From the NCBI RefSeq assembly GCF_000797495.1, contig NZ_JTGN01000004.1, forward strand, positions 336,872 to 400,871: a stretch of 64,000 bases of DNA. The letters run 5' to 3'. Below the pieces are notes generated by a model, which ran no database searches, was not told the origin of the DNA, and was given only the letters and a program-made list of their open reading frames with translations. The position numbers were made by a program, and so were the translations under genes. This DNA is from Robinsoniella peoriensis (GTDB taxonomy: Bacteria; Bacillota; Clostridia; Lachnospirales; Lachnospiraceae). Below are positions 35,540 through 45,112 of this stretch, piece by piece; the first letter of the stretch is position 1; each line of letters opens with the position of its first letter.

Positions 35540-35586
35540 ACTTGTTTGAACAAGTACAGTATAGCAAACTTGTTTAAACATGTCAA
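35540..35586 (-). promoter_or_regulatory. treP promoter with two TreR operators
   Basis: On the minus strand TTGACA (35581-35586), 17-base spacer, TATACT (35558-35563): a near-consensus promoter. Palindromes ACTTGTTTGAACAAGT (35540-35555, just downstream of the -10) and ACTTGTTTAAACATGT (35568-35583, filling the spacer and touching the -35) would be bound by TreR, blocking RNA polymerase. Confidence 0.85.
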
Positions 35587-35708
35587 CACTTTTAAAAAAA
35601 GTTTTCATGCTTCATTTACCTGTCTGAGAAAATTAAAAAATCACAAAAAGGATACCTCTTCCATTTTTCTGCAAAAATTTGCACCCATTCATTCAGCGTA
35701 GTTTCCCA

Positions 35709-36412
35709 TTACTGCATCTGCTTCTGAAACTCCTCAGCGGTATTTGAAACCGTCGCTATTCTAATCCACTTCGTCAGTACATCCACATCTTTTTCTGTGA
35801 CAATTCTTTGCTTTAAATCATCTGATATCATTCCCTTAATATTTAAAATTTCCAGAACGGCTTCTGCCTTTCCCTGAGACATTCCCTGGGTTATTCCCTG
35901 GGTTAAGCCCTGCGCTATACCATCATTTACTAACATCTGTCCTAACCTTGTCATATTTATCACCCCTTTTATTTCATCCATTTCTTCATTCTTCAAAAAT
36001 TTCTCAGCCAATGCATAAATTACAGCCTGGATTTTTTGTGATTCTTCATCCTTCATGCACCTCTCTTTTTCCAATATCTGAAAAGCGTTTTTTATGCGGT
36101 CTTTGATGGGTATTTTTCCCTGCATCAGCGGTGTTAATACCAGAGAGACCAAATCCTCCCGTGAAATAGGCCTCCGCCATTTGTTGACTGAAACTCAAAA
36201 TGTTTCCAGGTTCCATCTTCCATTACCAGATTCATATCCTCATACAGCCTTTTTATTTCTATATGAATTTCTTCTGTTGGAGCAATCCGTTTCACCTTAC
36301 CCTGGATACCCAAATAGGGAAGCATCTCATCTGCAAAAAAACGAACCATCGTTTTCATTGCCGAGTCTTCAATTTGATTGGCACTATTCTGCTTTTGTTT
36401 CTCTTCCTGCAT
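35709..36412 (-). pseudogene. Broken Rpn-family (PD-(D/E)XK) recombination-promoting nuclease/transposase gene
   Basis: Two fragments in different frames. The N-terminal one (from 36412) ends in KRLYEDMNLVMEDGTWKHFE and FQSTNGG. The C-terminal one resumes at PISREDLVSLVLTPLMQ and runs to 35709, including the typical GLTQGITQGMSQGKAEA repeat. A full member has about 60-70 more residues, including catalytic core, between these blocks, so an internal deletion with a frame change has inactivated it. It lies between treP and treR. Confidence 0.8.
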
Positions 36413-36700
36413 ACAACCTCTCTTTCTATTTACTTATGCAGAAATTTACCTATTTCAAATACAGGGCGCAATTAAACAGAAACGCTCCGGCATTACAGAT
36501 AATGGTTTTCCTTTTACATTGTTTTATAAGTGAATTTTGCTTTGATATAAAGCTTAGAATTGAATCTGAAATCAGAAGTTAAATCTTAAATTATTAATAC
36601 GAATTAATGAATGCAGCCAAAATAGATAAACTTTTGCGCGAAACCAATATCTTACAAAAATAATAGCAAATTATCTGTTTGCTGTCAATTACTTTATTCT
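36413..36700. other. AT-rich spacer, nothing assigned
   Basis: No credible frame or strong hairpin; it separates the broken Rpn gene from a transposase scrap. Confidence 0.4.
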
Positions 36701-36847
36701 TCTGAGAAGGATTATAAATACGCAAATACCATCTCATTCGATGCAATGGAGCCGTGTGCAGCACACTTTGGTAAGGCAGCCTTCTCCAGCAACCGCGGAT
36801 ACGATGATAACAAGATGATTTTGAAAATGGATGAGTTTTTTCCTTGA
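36701..36847 (+). pseudogene. Fragment of an IS transposase (IS4-like DDE type, tentative)
   Basis: One frame reads SEKDYKYANTISFDAMEPC then AHFGKAAFSSNRGYDDNKM and ILKMDEFFP before a stop. The pattern of a D-R-G-Y-D-D-N-K-M-type block after an FGK helix is that of DDE transposases; here the first D is N. No start, no terminal repeats. Its stop overlaps the -35 box of treR. Confidence 0.5.
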
Positions 36848-36893
36848 CATTCTCCTGACCCGATTTATAATAGTATAAAGATGTTTAAACAAG
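36844..36893 (+). promoter_or_regulatory. treR promoter with TreR operator
   Basis: TTGACA (36844-36849), 16-base spacer, TATAAT (36866-36871), then ATGTTTAAACAAG (36881-36893), the inverse of the box at the treP promoter. This placement predicts autoregulation. Confidence 0.82.
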
Positions 36894-36911
36894 AATAGAA
36901 AGGGTGTTAAT

Positions 36912-37634
36912 ATGCCAAAAGCAAAATACGACATCATTTATCAGGATATTAAACGAAAAATAGAATCCGGGGAATTTGCATTCCAAGAACTGCTTCCATC
37001 GGAAAATACCATGGTAACCACTTATAACTGTTCCCGCAATACAATCCGCAGAGCAGTCAGCAGCCTTGTTACAGAGGGCTATGTCCAGACGCTGCATGGC
37101 AAAGGTGTCCGCAATATCTTCAAACCTGTGGAACAGAATTCCTTCACTCTGGCGGGGATTGAATCTTTTAAAGAATCTGCACTTCGCAATAACAGGACAG
37201 CAAAAACACAAGTATTGTGTTTTGTAGATGATCTGGTCAGTGACGAAAAAATCGAAAAACGTACCGGATTTCCGATAGGAAGTGAGCTGTATTATATTCA
37301 GAGGCTTCGTTATCTGGACCAAAAAGCCCTGATCATCGATCACAATTATTTTCTGAAAAGTGTTGTAACAGGACTTACTGCTGATATAGCCCAAAACTCC
37401 ATTTACGACTATCTGGAGCAGATCCTAAATATCTCCATAGTCACCAGTAAACGTACTATGACGGTAGAGCGGGTAACTGAGATTGATGAAAAATATATGG
37501 AATTAAATGGATATAACTGTATGGCCGTAATCAGCAGTCAGACTTACAATGATGATGGTGTCATGTTCGAATTTACCCAATCCCGCCACCGGCCTGATTA
37601 TTTCTGCTTTCAGGATACGGCAACCAGAAAATAA
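36912..37634 (+). CDS. treR: Trehalose operon repressor TreR (GntR/HutC family)
   Basis: A 240-residue regulator with an N-terminal GntR winged helix (IYQDIKRKIESGEF, PSENTMVTTYNCSRNTIRRA) and a C-terminal UTRA ligand domain (about 90-235) that should bind trehalose-6-phosphate. It is divergent from treP. Matching operators on both promoters support the assignment. AAAGGGTG precedes the start. Confidence 0.9.
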   Translation: MPKAKYDIIYQDIKRKIESGEFAFQELLPSENTMVTTYNCSRNTIRRAVSSLVTEGYVQTLHGKGVRNIFKPVEQNSFTLAGIESFKESALRNNRTAKTQVLCFVDDLVSDEKIEKRTGFPIGSELYYIQRLRYLDQKALIIDHNYFLKSVVTGLTADIAQNSIYDYLEQILNISIVTSKRTMTVERVTEIDEKYMELNGYNCMAVISSQTYNDDGVMFEFTQSRHRPDYFCFQDTATRK

Positions 37635-37639
37635 AAATC

Positions 37640-37680
37640 CCGTAAGCAGACAGAAAGACAAGGACACTGTCTGCTTACGG
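37640..37680. terminator. Strong hairpin terminator
   Basis: Perfect 14-base arms CCGTAAGCAGACAG and CTGTCTGCTTACGG, 3-10 bases after treR, followed by AATTTCTC. It also faces the convergent 85-residue gene. Confidence 0.75.
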
Positions 37681-37698
37681 AATTTCTCATGTGAAACA

Positions 37699-37956
37699 CT
37701 AATTTACATTTCTGGAATTAAAGTCAACCATAACACGTGTTACTTCTTCAATATATTCTTCTTTTAACAACAATAACAGCTTTGGCATAAATTCATCCAG
37801 GTATTCTTTCGTCAGTTTACCCTGATCCATTCTGTAGAAACTGTCAGTAAGAAGACCTTTCGCCTCTTCTTCACTGCCGGGTGCCACCCGCTCCATAATA
37901 AATTCTAAAAAGCGGTTTTGCCCCTGTTTTTGAGATTCATTTTCCATTTCGCTCAC
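37699..37956 (-). CDS. Small hypothetical protein, about 85 residues
   Basis: A GTG start at 37956 is preceded by AGAGGAAG with 5-7 base spacing; an upstream TTG (37977) overlapping the preceding stop is less well served. The helical product has RFLEFIMERVAPGSEEEAKG and a leucine-rich C-terminal half (MPKLLLLLKEEYIEEV). No family recognised. It follows the AlkD-like gene and is probably translated from the same mRNA. Confidence 0.65.
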   Translation of the reverse strand: MSEMENESQKQGQNRFLEFIMERVAPGSEEEAKGLLTDSFYRMDQGKLTKEYLDEFMPKLLLLLKEEYIEEVTRVMVDFNSRNVN

Positions 37957-37973
37957 TGTTCTTCCTCTTTCTA

Positions 37974-38675
37974 TCAATGATTGTTCTTTCTATTATTGGC
38001 TTTTCTTCGGTTCTCTATACCTTTTTGTATCCACTCCGGCGCATAGGCCGAAGTACATCCTTTTGCTACTTTTAATTCCTTATAAATCCCAAGTTTTTCT
38101 CCCATTGCAATACACCGGTCTGTATACTTGTCATCACGGATTCCGGCTTCGCACAGGAAACGGTTCATCGCCCACTGCTTTGCAGCAGGTGCACCTGCCA
38201 GATGTTCTTCTATATATACCAGTAATTCCTCGATTTCGTCATCCGGCAATTCGCCCTTTATTAAAAGTGCAACCGCCAGATCCCAACCTCCCTGTCCAAT
38301 TCGATCATCGTCTATTTTCGCCCATTTTTTCAAATATTGTTTCGCATAACTGCTCAATGATAAAGCACGGAATATGAGCTCGTCAACCAGATTAGAAGTA
38401 TATGCATCCTTTATTAATTCTTCAAAATCATGTTCCCGCAGCAGCTTACTGTCAAACAGCATTGCGGCCAGGACCATGGCATCATAATTTCTGCTCTCCC
38501 ATAATTCCAGCGCCAGGGTATGGTTTGTTTTAATCTGCTTTGCCAAAGCACGCAGTTTCCCCATGGCAATACCAAATTGATTATCATCAGCCCCCAGTTT
38601 TTTATTGTATTTTTTTCTTTTGTCATCCCCCATTTCGGATAACTGCTTCATGATTTCTTTAAATTCCCTGCTCAT
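37974..38675 (-). CDS. AlkD-like DNA alkylation repair protein
   Basis: A 233-residue protein made of HEAT-like helical repeats (pfam DNA_alkylation pattern: LRALAKQIKTNHTLALELW, EARNYD-like WESRNYDAMVLAAML, AGAPAAKQWAMNRFLCEAG). AlkD-type enzymes remove N3- and N7-alkylated purines without base flipping. It ends within the start region of a small gene. A second, AlkC-like paralogue is at 47706. Confidence 0.85.
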   Translation of the reverse strand: MSREFKEIMKQLSEMGDDKRKKYNKKLGADDNQFGIAMGKLRALAKQIKTNHTLALELWESRNYDAMVLAAMLFDSKLLREHDFEELIKDAYTSNLVDELIFRALSLSSYAKQYLKKWAKIDDDRIGQGGWDLAVALLIKGELPDDEIEELLVYIEEHLAGAPAAKQWAMNRFLCEAGIRDDKYTDRCIAMGEKLGIYKELKVAKGCTSAYAPEWIQKGIENRRKANNRKNNH

Positions 38676-38737
38676 GTAACCTGCCCTCTCTTATCAGCTC
38701 TACTCGCATTTCCACTTACTTCGAATGTTATCTGCTG

Positions 38738-39505
38738 TCACTTAATCATTTCCTCCACCTTTTTCTTATCAATCGCTGTCATTTCCACCCATGCGGGTCG
38801 AAATCCACTTCTGACTGCATTGCGGACGGAACCGATATTAGACCATGCCGCACAATAAAACGGTACCTTGCCACGGTTTAATACCTCGATTGCCAGCCTG
38901 CTGGTCAGTGCCGATGCAATACCTCCTTTACGATATCCCTGCAAAACATCAATGCCGATCTGCCACATCGTATCGCAGTCTGCAGAACAGCCCGCCATTC
39001 CAATCATTTTACCTTCGTCAAAAGCTGCCGCAGCCAGCACATCCAGGTGTTTTCTTTTCTCGCAAAGGGCATTGCTCCATTCTTCGGTATAGAGTTCTGC
39101 GAAATCTTTTGGTTCCAGAATTCGAATTTCATAATCACAGGGCTGTGGGGTTACCTGTGTTACGTCCGGCAAAAAATATTCCGCCATAAAACATATGGAC
39201 TTATCATATTTTTCAAATTCCTTTGACAGCACATGAATATCCGGCGTTTCAAAGCAGTGTTCCACCTGAAAACGATTTACGTAACCAGCAACAAACTCTT
39301 TCACTCTGGGATCAACAGAAGCCACAATATTGTTTCCATAAGAAACCAGATTGCAGAAAAAAGGCAGCTCCAGATAACGCCTTGCCTGGTCATTTGCCTT
39401 TGATATAACAACTTTATTTTCACCTTGCTTAAAATCCTCCACACTGCAATTCAGATCGAATGCTGATTGCTGCATAGCAATTTCCATTATTTCTTTATTT
39501 GTCAT
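38738..39505 (-). CDS. GNAT-family N-acetyltransferase
   Basis: A 255-residue protein. The acetyl-CoA-binding motif is in the C-terminal third, QIGIDVLQGYRKGGIASALT, followed by AWSNIGSVRNAVRSGF, the usual last helix and strand. The N-terminal half (to about residue 130) is a family-specific extension. The substrate is unknown. GGGAGG precedes the ATG. It is monocistronic or the end of an AT-rich-spaced group. Confidence 0.85.
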   Translation of the reverse strand: MTNKEIMEIAMQQSAFDLNCSVEDFKQGENKVVISKANDQARRYLELPFFCNLVSYGNNIVASVDPRVKEFVAGYVNRFQVEHCFETPDIHVLSKEFEKYDKSICFMAEYFLPDVTQVTPQPCDYEIRILEPKDFAELYTEEWSNALCEKRKHLDVLAAAAFDEGKMIGMAGCSADCDTMWQIGIDVLQGYRKGGIASALTSRLAIEVLNRGKVPFYCAAWSNIGSVRNAVRSGFRPAWVEMTAIDKKKVEEMIK

Positions 39506-39665
39506 AAAGCCTCCCTTACCTAATTACAGGTTCACGTAATCGTCAGCTTCTTTTGAAGTAACATTTGCTTTTATTTTAATGCATTCGGAACGCTATGTCT
39601 ATTCATGAATATTTATTTTTATATTTTCTATTGCAAAGCAGCATTTATTTCTACTCTTTAAAGGG

Positions 39666-40739
39666 TTAGAAAACCTTTTTCTTATAAACAGAAGCTATTC
39701 TTAACAAGTCTTCTGCATCCTCCTGTGATTTTGCATTTATCGTATACATCACACCTTCCGGGCGCAGATTTTCAAGCATCACTTCCAGCTCTTCTGCCCT
39801 TACCTCAATCTGAATCATTTTACCTGCATCCTGAATCTTTTTCAATACTTCAATCCAGTGAGAAGCCGTAGGCTGTCCTGCACCATACACCCATTGGATC
39901 CCCTTTAAATGATCTATTTTCAATAAGCGGTCTAAATGCTTCAGAGCATCCGGTCCATCCAGATGATAGATGCTGGCATCTAAGAATTTCAGCTCTTCTT
40001 CCAGTTCTTCCACCACCAGTTCTTCATACATTTGTTCTGATATCATACAGGAAAAATCGCAGCAGGTTGGATACCATCTGCCCTCATGCCAGATCCCCAT
40101 CCAATTAGTACTGCCCTTCTGACATGCTGTCGTCAGTGCATACAGCTCGTCATAGATGAATTTGAAACCGTCTAGCAGATCCATAGCTCCTTTTTTAATA
40201 AACTCCGGATTATCCAGTGTATCCATACAGAGTTCCTGAGGCCCCCGCATGGATACTAACCCATCCAGCCCAGGATGAATATCTGTGATGCCAACCAAAT
40301 ATTTATCTTTTCCATCTTCTACCGCTGCTTTCGTCATTTCTATCATTTTACGGTAATACTCATTCTGGGTCTGGAGAAGAAATCCCTGATATTCCTCTAC
40401 ATCATCATCACTTAAAAAAGGAATAGACCAGCTGGTATCCGCGCCAAATGCAAGCTCTGTTCCATAACAAGCAGCAAAATAATCCGGTCCAAGGTTAGGA
40501 TTCAATGCTGGAAATGCCTCCCCTCCGTAATAGGTGTTCTGCATTTCCCGGTTATTGCTTTTTATCATATACTCAGTATCCATCCATTGTTCCTTTAAAG
40601 AACCAGGAAAACACTCTGCTCTGCTTTGGGCATCCTTCTTCGGTGCCCGGATGCTTAAGATCGGACGGTCATGATTTTCTAATGCCCAATACTCTTTATA
40701 TCGCACCATTATCTTATCCCAATTATTACAATATAACAT
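39666..40739 (-). CDS. Uroporphyrinogen decarboxylase-like (URO-D fold) protein
   Basis: A 357-residue protein resembling the URO-D/MtaA-type TIM barrel: VGITDIHPGLDGLVSMRG, WHEGRWYPTCCDFSCMIS, YHLDGPDALKHLDRLL. Similar proteins are often named trimethylamine corrinoid protein 2, but no corrinoid or methyltransferase partner is here. It lies 35 bases after the second AraC-type regulator, at the end of a sugar-importer cluster, where URO-D-like proteins recur without known function. True heme synthesis is unlikely. Confidence 0.7.
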   Translation of the reverse strand: MLYCNNWDKIMVRYKEYWALENHDRPILSIRAPKKDAQSRAECFPGSLKEQWMDTEYMIKSNNREMQNTYYGGEAFPALNPNLGPDYFAACYGTELAFGADTSWSIPFLSDDDVEEYQGFLLQTQNEYYRKMIEMTKAAVEDGKDKYLVGITDIHPGLDGLVSMRGPQELCMDTLDNPEFIKKGAMDLLDGFKFIYDELYALTTACQKGSTNWMGIWHEGRWYPTCCDFSCMISEQMYEELVVEELEEELKFLDASIYHLDGPDALKHLDRLLKIDHLKGIQWVYGAGQPTASHWIEVLKKIQDAGKMIQIEVRAEELEVMLENLRPEGVMYTINAKSQEDAEDLLRIASVYKKKVF

Positions 40740-40774
40740 ATTTTACTCCTCCGTTTGTCTACATTTTATTTTGT

Positions 40775-42310
40775 TTACCTTCTTTGCAAAGATCCGGATT
40801 GATACTCTGATGGTGTACAATTACAAAACAGTTTAAAACGTTTACTAAAATAAAACTGATCTGAGAATCCAGTCATCTCTGCAACCTCACTGCATCGGTA
40901 TTGATCATCCCGTAATAATTCTTTTGCTTTTTCTATTCGTATCTCTTCCAGTCTCTGCATGATCGTCCTGCCTGTCTGCGTCTTAAAAACCCTTCTTATA
41001 TAACTGTTTTCAAAGAATAAATTTTCTGCTATATTACTAACAGATAAATTTGCTTCACTGTAATGGCTCTGTAAGTATTTTTCAATTTTTGTAACCAATA
41101 TTTCTTTTTTACTGCTTATCTGTATATAAGTGCAGTCTGTCAGCATTTCATATACATAATTTTTAATGATATCTTTTACCTGATGACAGGAAAAACAATC
41201 CTTTAATTCCGTAATTATACATTCTTGAGTCTGCATATAATCCGAAAGCTGATTTTCTTTATTATAATGAAAATAGGAACGGACTCCTATTGAAAGTGCA
41301 TGATATATAGAAATCACATATTGAAACGAAAACATCTGGTTTTCCGATAGTCCAAACATTTTTTCTATAATCGTATCCACTTTTGCGTATTCTCTCATTT
41401 CAAAATACTTGATAAGTAAGTTCACATCCTGTGTGCTGTAAAATGTAACTTCTTTGCTTAGATTCTGTATGTCACTAAAACAGGCGATTTTTCCATCTAC
41501 CTTGATACTGTTCTCGAAAACCATCTGTGCCTGTTTATAAGAATTCTGTAATTGATCCAATCCGGGTACAATATTCCCCATGGCCACCGAATCCAGCATG
41601 TAAGCCGCCTCATCTTTCAAAAGCTTCGCATAGCTTATTTTTATTTCATCCATAGATCTCTCGCCGGAATTCATTACATGTACAAGCGTAATGCAGCTCC
41701 CATCATTTCTCAGGCAATAATTCTCGATACCTATGCAGTTCAAATAATGATTTAATAGGTTCCTGATTACTGACAAATTATAATTAGCATAACCCTTTCT
41801 TATTTTTACCATGGTAACAAGCGACGGCGAACCTGTTTGGGCTATTTCTCCATTTATAATATCCAAATCAGGCTGGAATTCTATTATCCCCCTTAAAAAT
41901 AACTCCTGCTGCATCTGTTTGTTTTTCTTTGACGTCTCAATGTCTTCTATACATTTGCCCAGTGCCTCCTGCAGTTCTTCTCCGTCAAAAGGTTTTAAAA
42001 GATAATCAAAAACATTAAGCTTAATCGCCTGATGTGCAAAAGAAAATTCATCATATGCTGTCATAATAATTACTCTTGATTCCAGGCTCCATGATTTGAT
42101 TGCCTCACATGCCTCAAGTCCATTCATTCTGGACATATTGATATCCATAAATATGATATCCGGAATTTCTTTTTGAATAACCTGAAGCGCTTCTTCTCCG
42201 TCTTTTGCATATCCGCAAATAGAACACTTCATAGCGTCCCAGTCTATAATCTGGCTAAGGTAATCCAGATATATACTCTCATCATCCACCAACAGTACTT
42301 TATAGCTCAT
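40775..42310 (-). CDS. AraC-type response regulator (second YesN-like)
   Basis: A 511-residue regulator. The receiver domain has acidic DDE near residues 9-11, phospho-acceptor D in IFMDINMSRMNG and lysine in LLKPFDG. The middle region is variable; the C-terminal AraC double helix-turn-helix begins near EKYLQSHYSEANLSVSNI. The ATG at 42310 has AGGGGTG six bases upstream and lies 11 bases inside the kinase gene end, so the two are translationally coupled. Confidence 0.9.
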   Translation of the reverse strand: MSYKVLLVDDESIYLDYLSQIIDWDAMKCSICGYAKDGEEALQVIQKEIPDIIFMDINMSRMNGLEACEAIKSWSLESRVIIMTAYDEFSFAHQAIKLNVFDYLLKPFDGEELQEALGKCIEDIETSKKNKQMQQELFLRGIIEFQPDLDIINGEIAQTGSPSLVTMVKIRKGYANYNLSVIRNLLNHYLNCIGIENYCLRNDGSCITLVHVMNSGERSMDEIKISYAKLLKDEAAYMLDSVAMGNIVPGLDQLQNSYKQAQMVFENSIKVDGKIACFSDIQNLSKEVTFYSTQDVNLLIKYFEMREYAKVDTIIEKMFGLSENQMFSFQYVISIYHALSIGVRSYFHYNKENQLSDYMQTQECIITELKDCFSCHQVKDIIKNYVYEMLTDCTYIQISSKKEILVTKIEKYLQSHYSEANLSVSNIAENLFFENSYIRRVFKTQTGRTIMQRLEEIRIEKAKELLRDDQYRCSEVAEMTGFSDQFYFSKRFKLFCNCTPSEYQSGSLQRR

Positions 42311-44084
42311 GCTCTTCACCCCTTTTTAAATTAATACACAAGACAATACTGGTGCCAAGCGGGGTATCTTCTAACTGAATACAGGTTCCTTCTCCATAAA
42401 AAATCTTTAAGCGTTCTGACACATTTTTTAATCCAAAACTTTCCGAATCCGTCTCTCGCTGTTCCCCGGATAATATCAGCGCAAACTTTTCCTTAGTCAG
42501 CCCTATGCCGTCATCGATCACACGGATGTAAGCCCACTCCTCCTCCAATTCTCCCGTTATCAGTATATGTCCCTTACCATTCCGGGGTTTGATTCCATGA
42601 TAAATGGCATTTTCCACCAATGGCTGCAAGGTTAATTTAGGGATATGTAATGCACTTAATTCTTCCGGCATGGCAATGGAATAGCTCAGACTGTCCTGAT
42701 AACGAACCGTTTGGATATCCAGATATTTCTGCAATGCATCCAGTTCCTGATCCAGCCAGACCCAGTCCAGTCCTTTATTCAAAACCAGACGGTAATATCC
42801 CGCCAGTAATTTTATCATCCGGCTGGCATCTGCATGACGTTTCATACTATTCAGACAAAATATGGTATCTAATGTATTATATAAGAAATGGGGTTTGATC
42901 TGGGCCTGCAAAAGTGCCAGCTCTAACTGTCTTTTTTCCTTCTTCTCATTTGTAATATCTTCAAACAGCTGCTGGTTCATATCAACCATCTGATTAAAAC
43001 TGGAAATCAGTATACCTTCTTCGTTATGTGTATCAATATCCGGCAGCTTCTCCGGCAAAGATTTCGTGAATTTTCTCATATGTTCTGATAGTGCTGAGAT
43101 CGGTCCGGCTATATGCCTGGCAATCATGATTGTAAGCATATAAAATATCATAAGCAATACCAGGCTGATACTGATGATCACAATAGTAATATTATTTACA
43201 TCGGAGAGCATGGATTTCACATCTAAAACAGATACCAGATTCCATAAATCATTTACCTGATATTCACTGGTGTAATAGTTTCCTGTATCAGATATTTTCT
43301 CATCCAGCTTACGGATGATATTTTTTGAATAACCCAGTTGTGAATCATAAGCTGAAATCGCTTTAATATTGTTCATGGCGTCCCGGTCATCACTGGAAAT
43401 CATCATTTGATTATAGTCCAGGAGATAAAACTCTACATCCTCACTGCTATTCTTATTTCGATAAATATCATAAATATTCTGCTCATCCAACTCCAATATC
43501 ACATAGCCTATATCCGTGTTTTCTTTTACATCACGCAGCGTTTTTACATAGTGCAGGCTGAATTCTGAAAAGGCTGATTCCATTTGTAATGAATAATACC
43601 ATTGTCCCGTAGTCGATATTCCCATAGAGTCAAACTGCTGAATTAAATCATCATTCCCGTCCGAGCAAATATAAGAACGGTTTCGATCCTTCTGGTAAAG
43701 ATCCCCGTTACTATACAAAACAGCAATCTGACTGACATCGGGAAACATCAGGAAACTATTTTCAATAATATTTAATATCGTCTGTTTGGCTGCGCTGTCA
43801 TATAAATCCGGGTACAGCGAATTATTTTTTTTCAGACCTGGGGTATTGTTTAAATTCACAATGACACTGTTGCAGCAGCTATTCAGATTTGTTGACAACA
43901 TCCCGATTTGCTGCACAATCAGATTATCTTCATAGTTCCTTCCCTGAATGAGTTTCTCATACATCTGGTCTTTGTAAATCCCTCGCAGCCCAATGATGAC
44001 ACATACTGCAAATACTGTAAAAAATATAATAAAAGAATAGCTGATTCGCTGTTGAATCATCATGTTTTGTAATCTCTTTTTCAT
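42300..44084 (-). CDS. Sensor histidine kinase (second YesM-like)
   Basis: A 594-residue kinase from the ATG at 44084, chosen because GGAGGG sits five bases upstream; the frame is open 12 codons further. TM1 is at about residues 12-35 (YSFIIFFTVFAVCVIIGL), an extracellular sensor of about 250 residues follows, then TM2 (IISISLVLLMIFYMLTIMI) and HAMP. The phospho-His motif is QIKPHFLYNT; ATP-binding boxes are NAIYHGIK and DDGIGLT. It is encoded after the second importer, on the same strand. Confidence 0.9.
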   Translation of the reverse strand: MKKRLQNMMIQQRISYSFIIFFTVFAVCVIIGLRGIYKDQMYEKLIQGRNYEDNLIVQQIGMLSTNLNSCCNSVIVNLNNTPGLKKNNSLYPDLYDSAAKQTILNIIENSFLMFPDVSQIAVLYSNGDLYQKDRNRSYICSDGNDDLIQQFDSMGISTTGQWYYSLQMESAFSEFSLHYVKTLRDVKENTDIGYVILELDEQNIYDIYRNKNSSEDVEFYLLDYNQMMISSDDRDAMNNIKAISAYDSQLGYSKNIIRKLDEKISDTGNYYTSEYQVNDLWNLVSVLDVKSMLSDVNNITIVIISISLVLLMIFYMLTIMIARHIAGPISALSEHMRKFTKSLPEKLPDIDTHNEEGILISSFNQMVDMNQQLFEDITNEKKEKRQLELALLQAQIKPHFLYNTLDTIFCLNSMKRHADASRMIKLLAGYYRLVLNKGLDWVWLDQELDALQKYLDIQTVRYQDSLSYSIAMPEELSALHIPKLTLQPLVENAIYHGIKPRNGKGHILITGELEEEWAYIRVIDDGIGLTKEKFALILSGEQRETDSESFGLKNVSERLKIFYGEGTCIQLEDTPLGTSIVLCINLKRGEEHEL

Positions 44085-44242
44085 CCATTCCCTCCATCTT
44101 ATTTTTAGCTGTATTAACATTGCCGGAGCGTGTTAAACAGGCTCCGGTACAGGCAATATCAAAATCTCTCCCGTACATTCAAAAGAATGCAAGTTTATAT
44201 CATCTAATATTATAAAGGGATAGGAGTATCCCCACAATGAAT

Positions 44243-45094
44243 TTAATTTTTCATTCCGGAAAAAGCCATGGCATCACTTACTTTATTGCTGAAAAATACA
44301 TATAGCATGATTACCGGGAAACTTGCAATTACCAATGCTGCTCCAACCGGTCCCCAATCCGTAGAAAACTGCCCATAAAAACCTGCCAGTCCCAACGGAA
44401 GTGTTTTTAACTCATTTTTGGTAATTAAAATTAATGCCAGACTGAATTCATTCCAGTGGGATATAAACTGATAAATGATCAACACGGAAACCGCTGATTT
44501 CATCTGGGGTAATATGATACGAAAATAGGTTTTGCAAAAACCCGCTCCTTCCATGTAAGCGGACTCCTCTAACTCAATCGGCAGGCTTCGGTAAAAACCA
44601 TAAAGAACCATCACGCCAAAGGGAAAGCTAAGAGCAACATAGGGAACAATCAAAGACCACAATGTATTTGTCAAATGTAGATTTTTCACCATAACAACCA
44701 GAGGTGTCATAACTGCCTGTATCGGTATAAACATTCCGGCTATTACCATAGAATGCAGTGCTTTTGTGGTTCGTACCCGCACTCTGGACACCACGTATGT
44801 AAACATCAGGCAAAACAGTATTCCAAGAAACATTGCAGCCAGCGAAACCCAGATGCTGTTTTTAAAATACAAAAGGATATCAAACTGTGTTACTGCTTTG
44901 ATATAATTTCCCCATTGGGGTATCATGGGGGGACCAAAAGGATTCGTTACAAATATTTCTTCATTATTCTTCAATGAATAAAATCCCATCCAGATAACCG
45001 GATACAGACATATCGCTCCGTAGAGAATCATAATGGTATATACGATTATCCTGGAAGATTTTATTTTTCTCTCAGAAGATTTTATCTTCTTCAT
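44243..45094 (-). CDS. ABC sugar importer permease, MalG-type (second system)
   Basis: A 283-residue CUT1 permease with six membrane segments, the first at about residues 16-37. EAA loop: ELEESAYMEGAGFCKT followed by ILPQMKS. It lies 18 bases after its MalF-type partner. As in the first importer, no ATPase gene accompanies it. Confidence 0.92.
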   Translation of the reverse strand: MKKIKSSERKIKSSRIIVYTIMILYGAICLYPVIWMGFYSLKNNEEIFVTNPFGPPMIPQWGNYIKAVTQFDILLYFKNSIWVSLAAMFLGILFCLMFTYVVSRVRVRTTKALHSMVIAGMFIPIQAVMTPLVVMVKNLHLTNTLWSLIVPYVALSFPFGVMVLYGFYRSLPIELEESAYMEGAGFCKTYFRIILPQMKSAVSVLIIYQFISHWNEFSLALILITKNELKTLPLGLAGFYGQFSTDWGPVGAALVIASFPVIMLYVFFSNKVSDAMAFSGMKN

Positions 45095-45112
45095 ACCATA
45101 CCTCCAAATCAG

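Noticed and set aside
35513..35608. Upstream in-frame start for treP
   Set aside because: It lies before the promoter and TreR operators, and the EIIB domain begins naturally at 35512.
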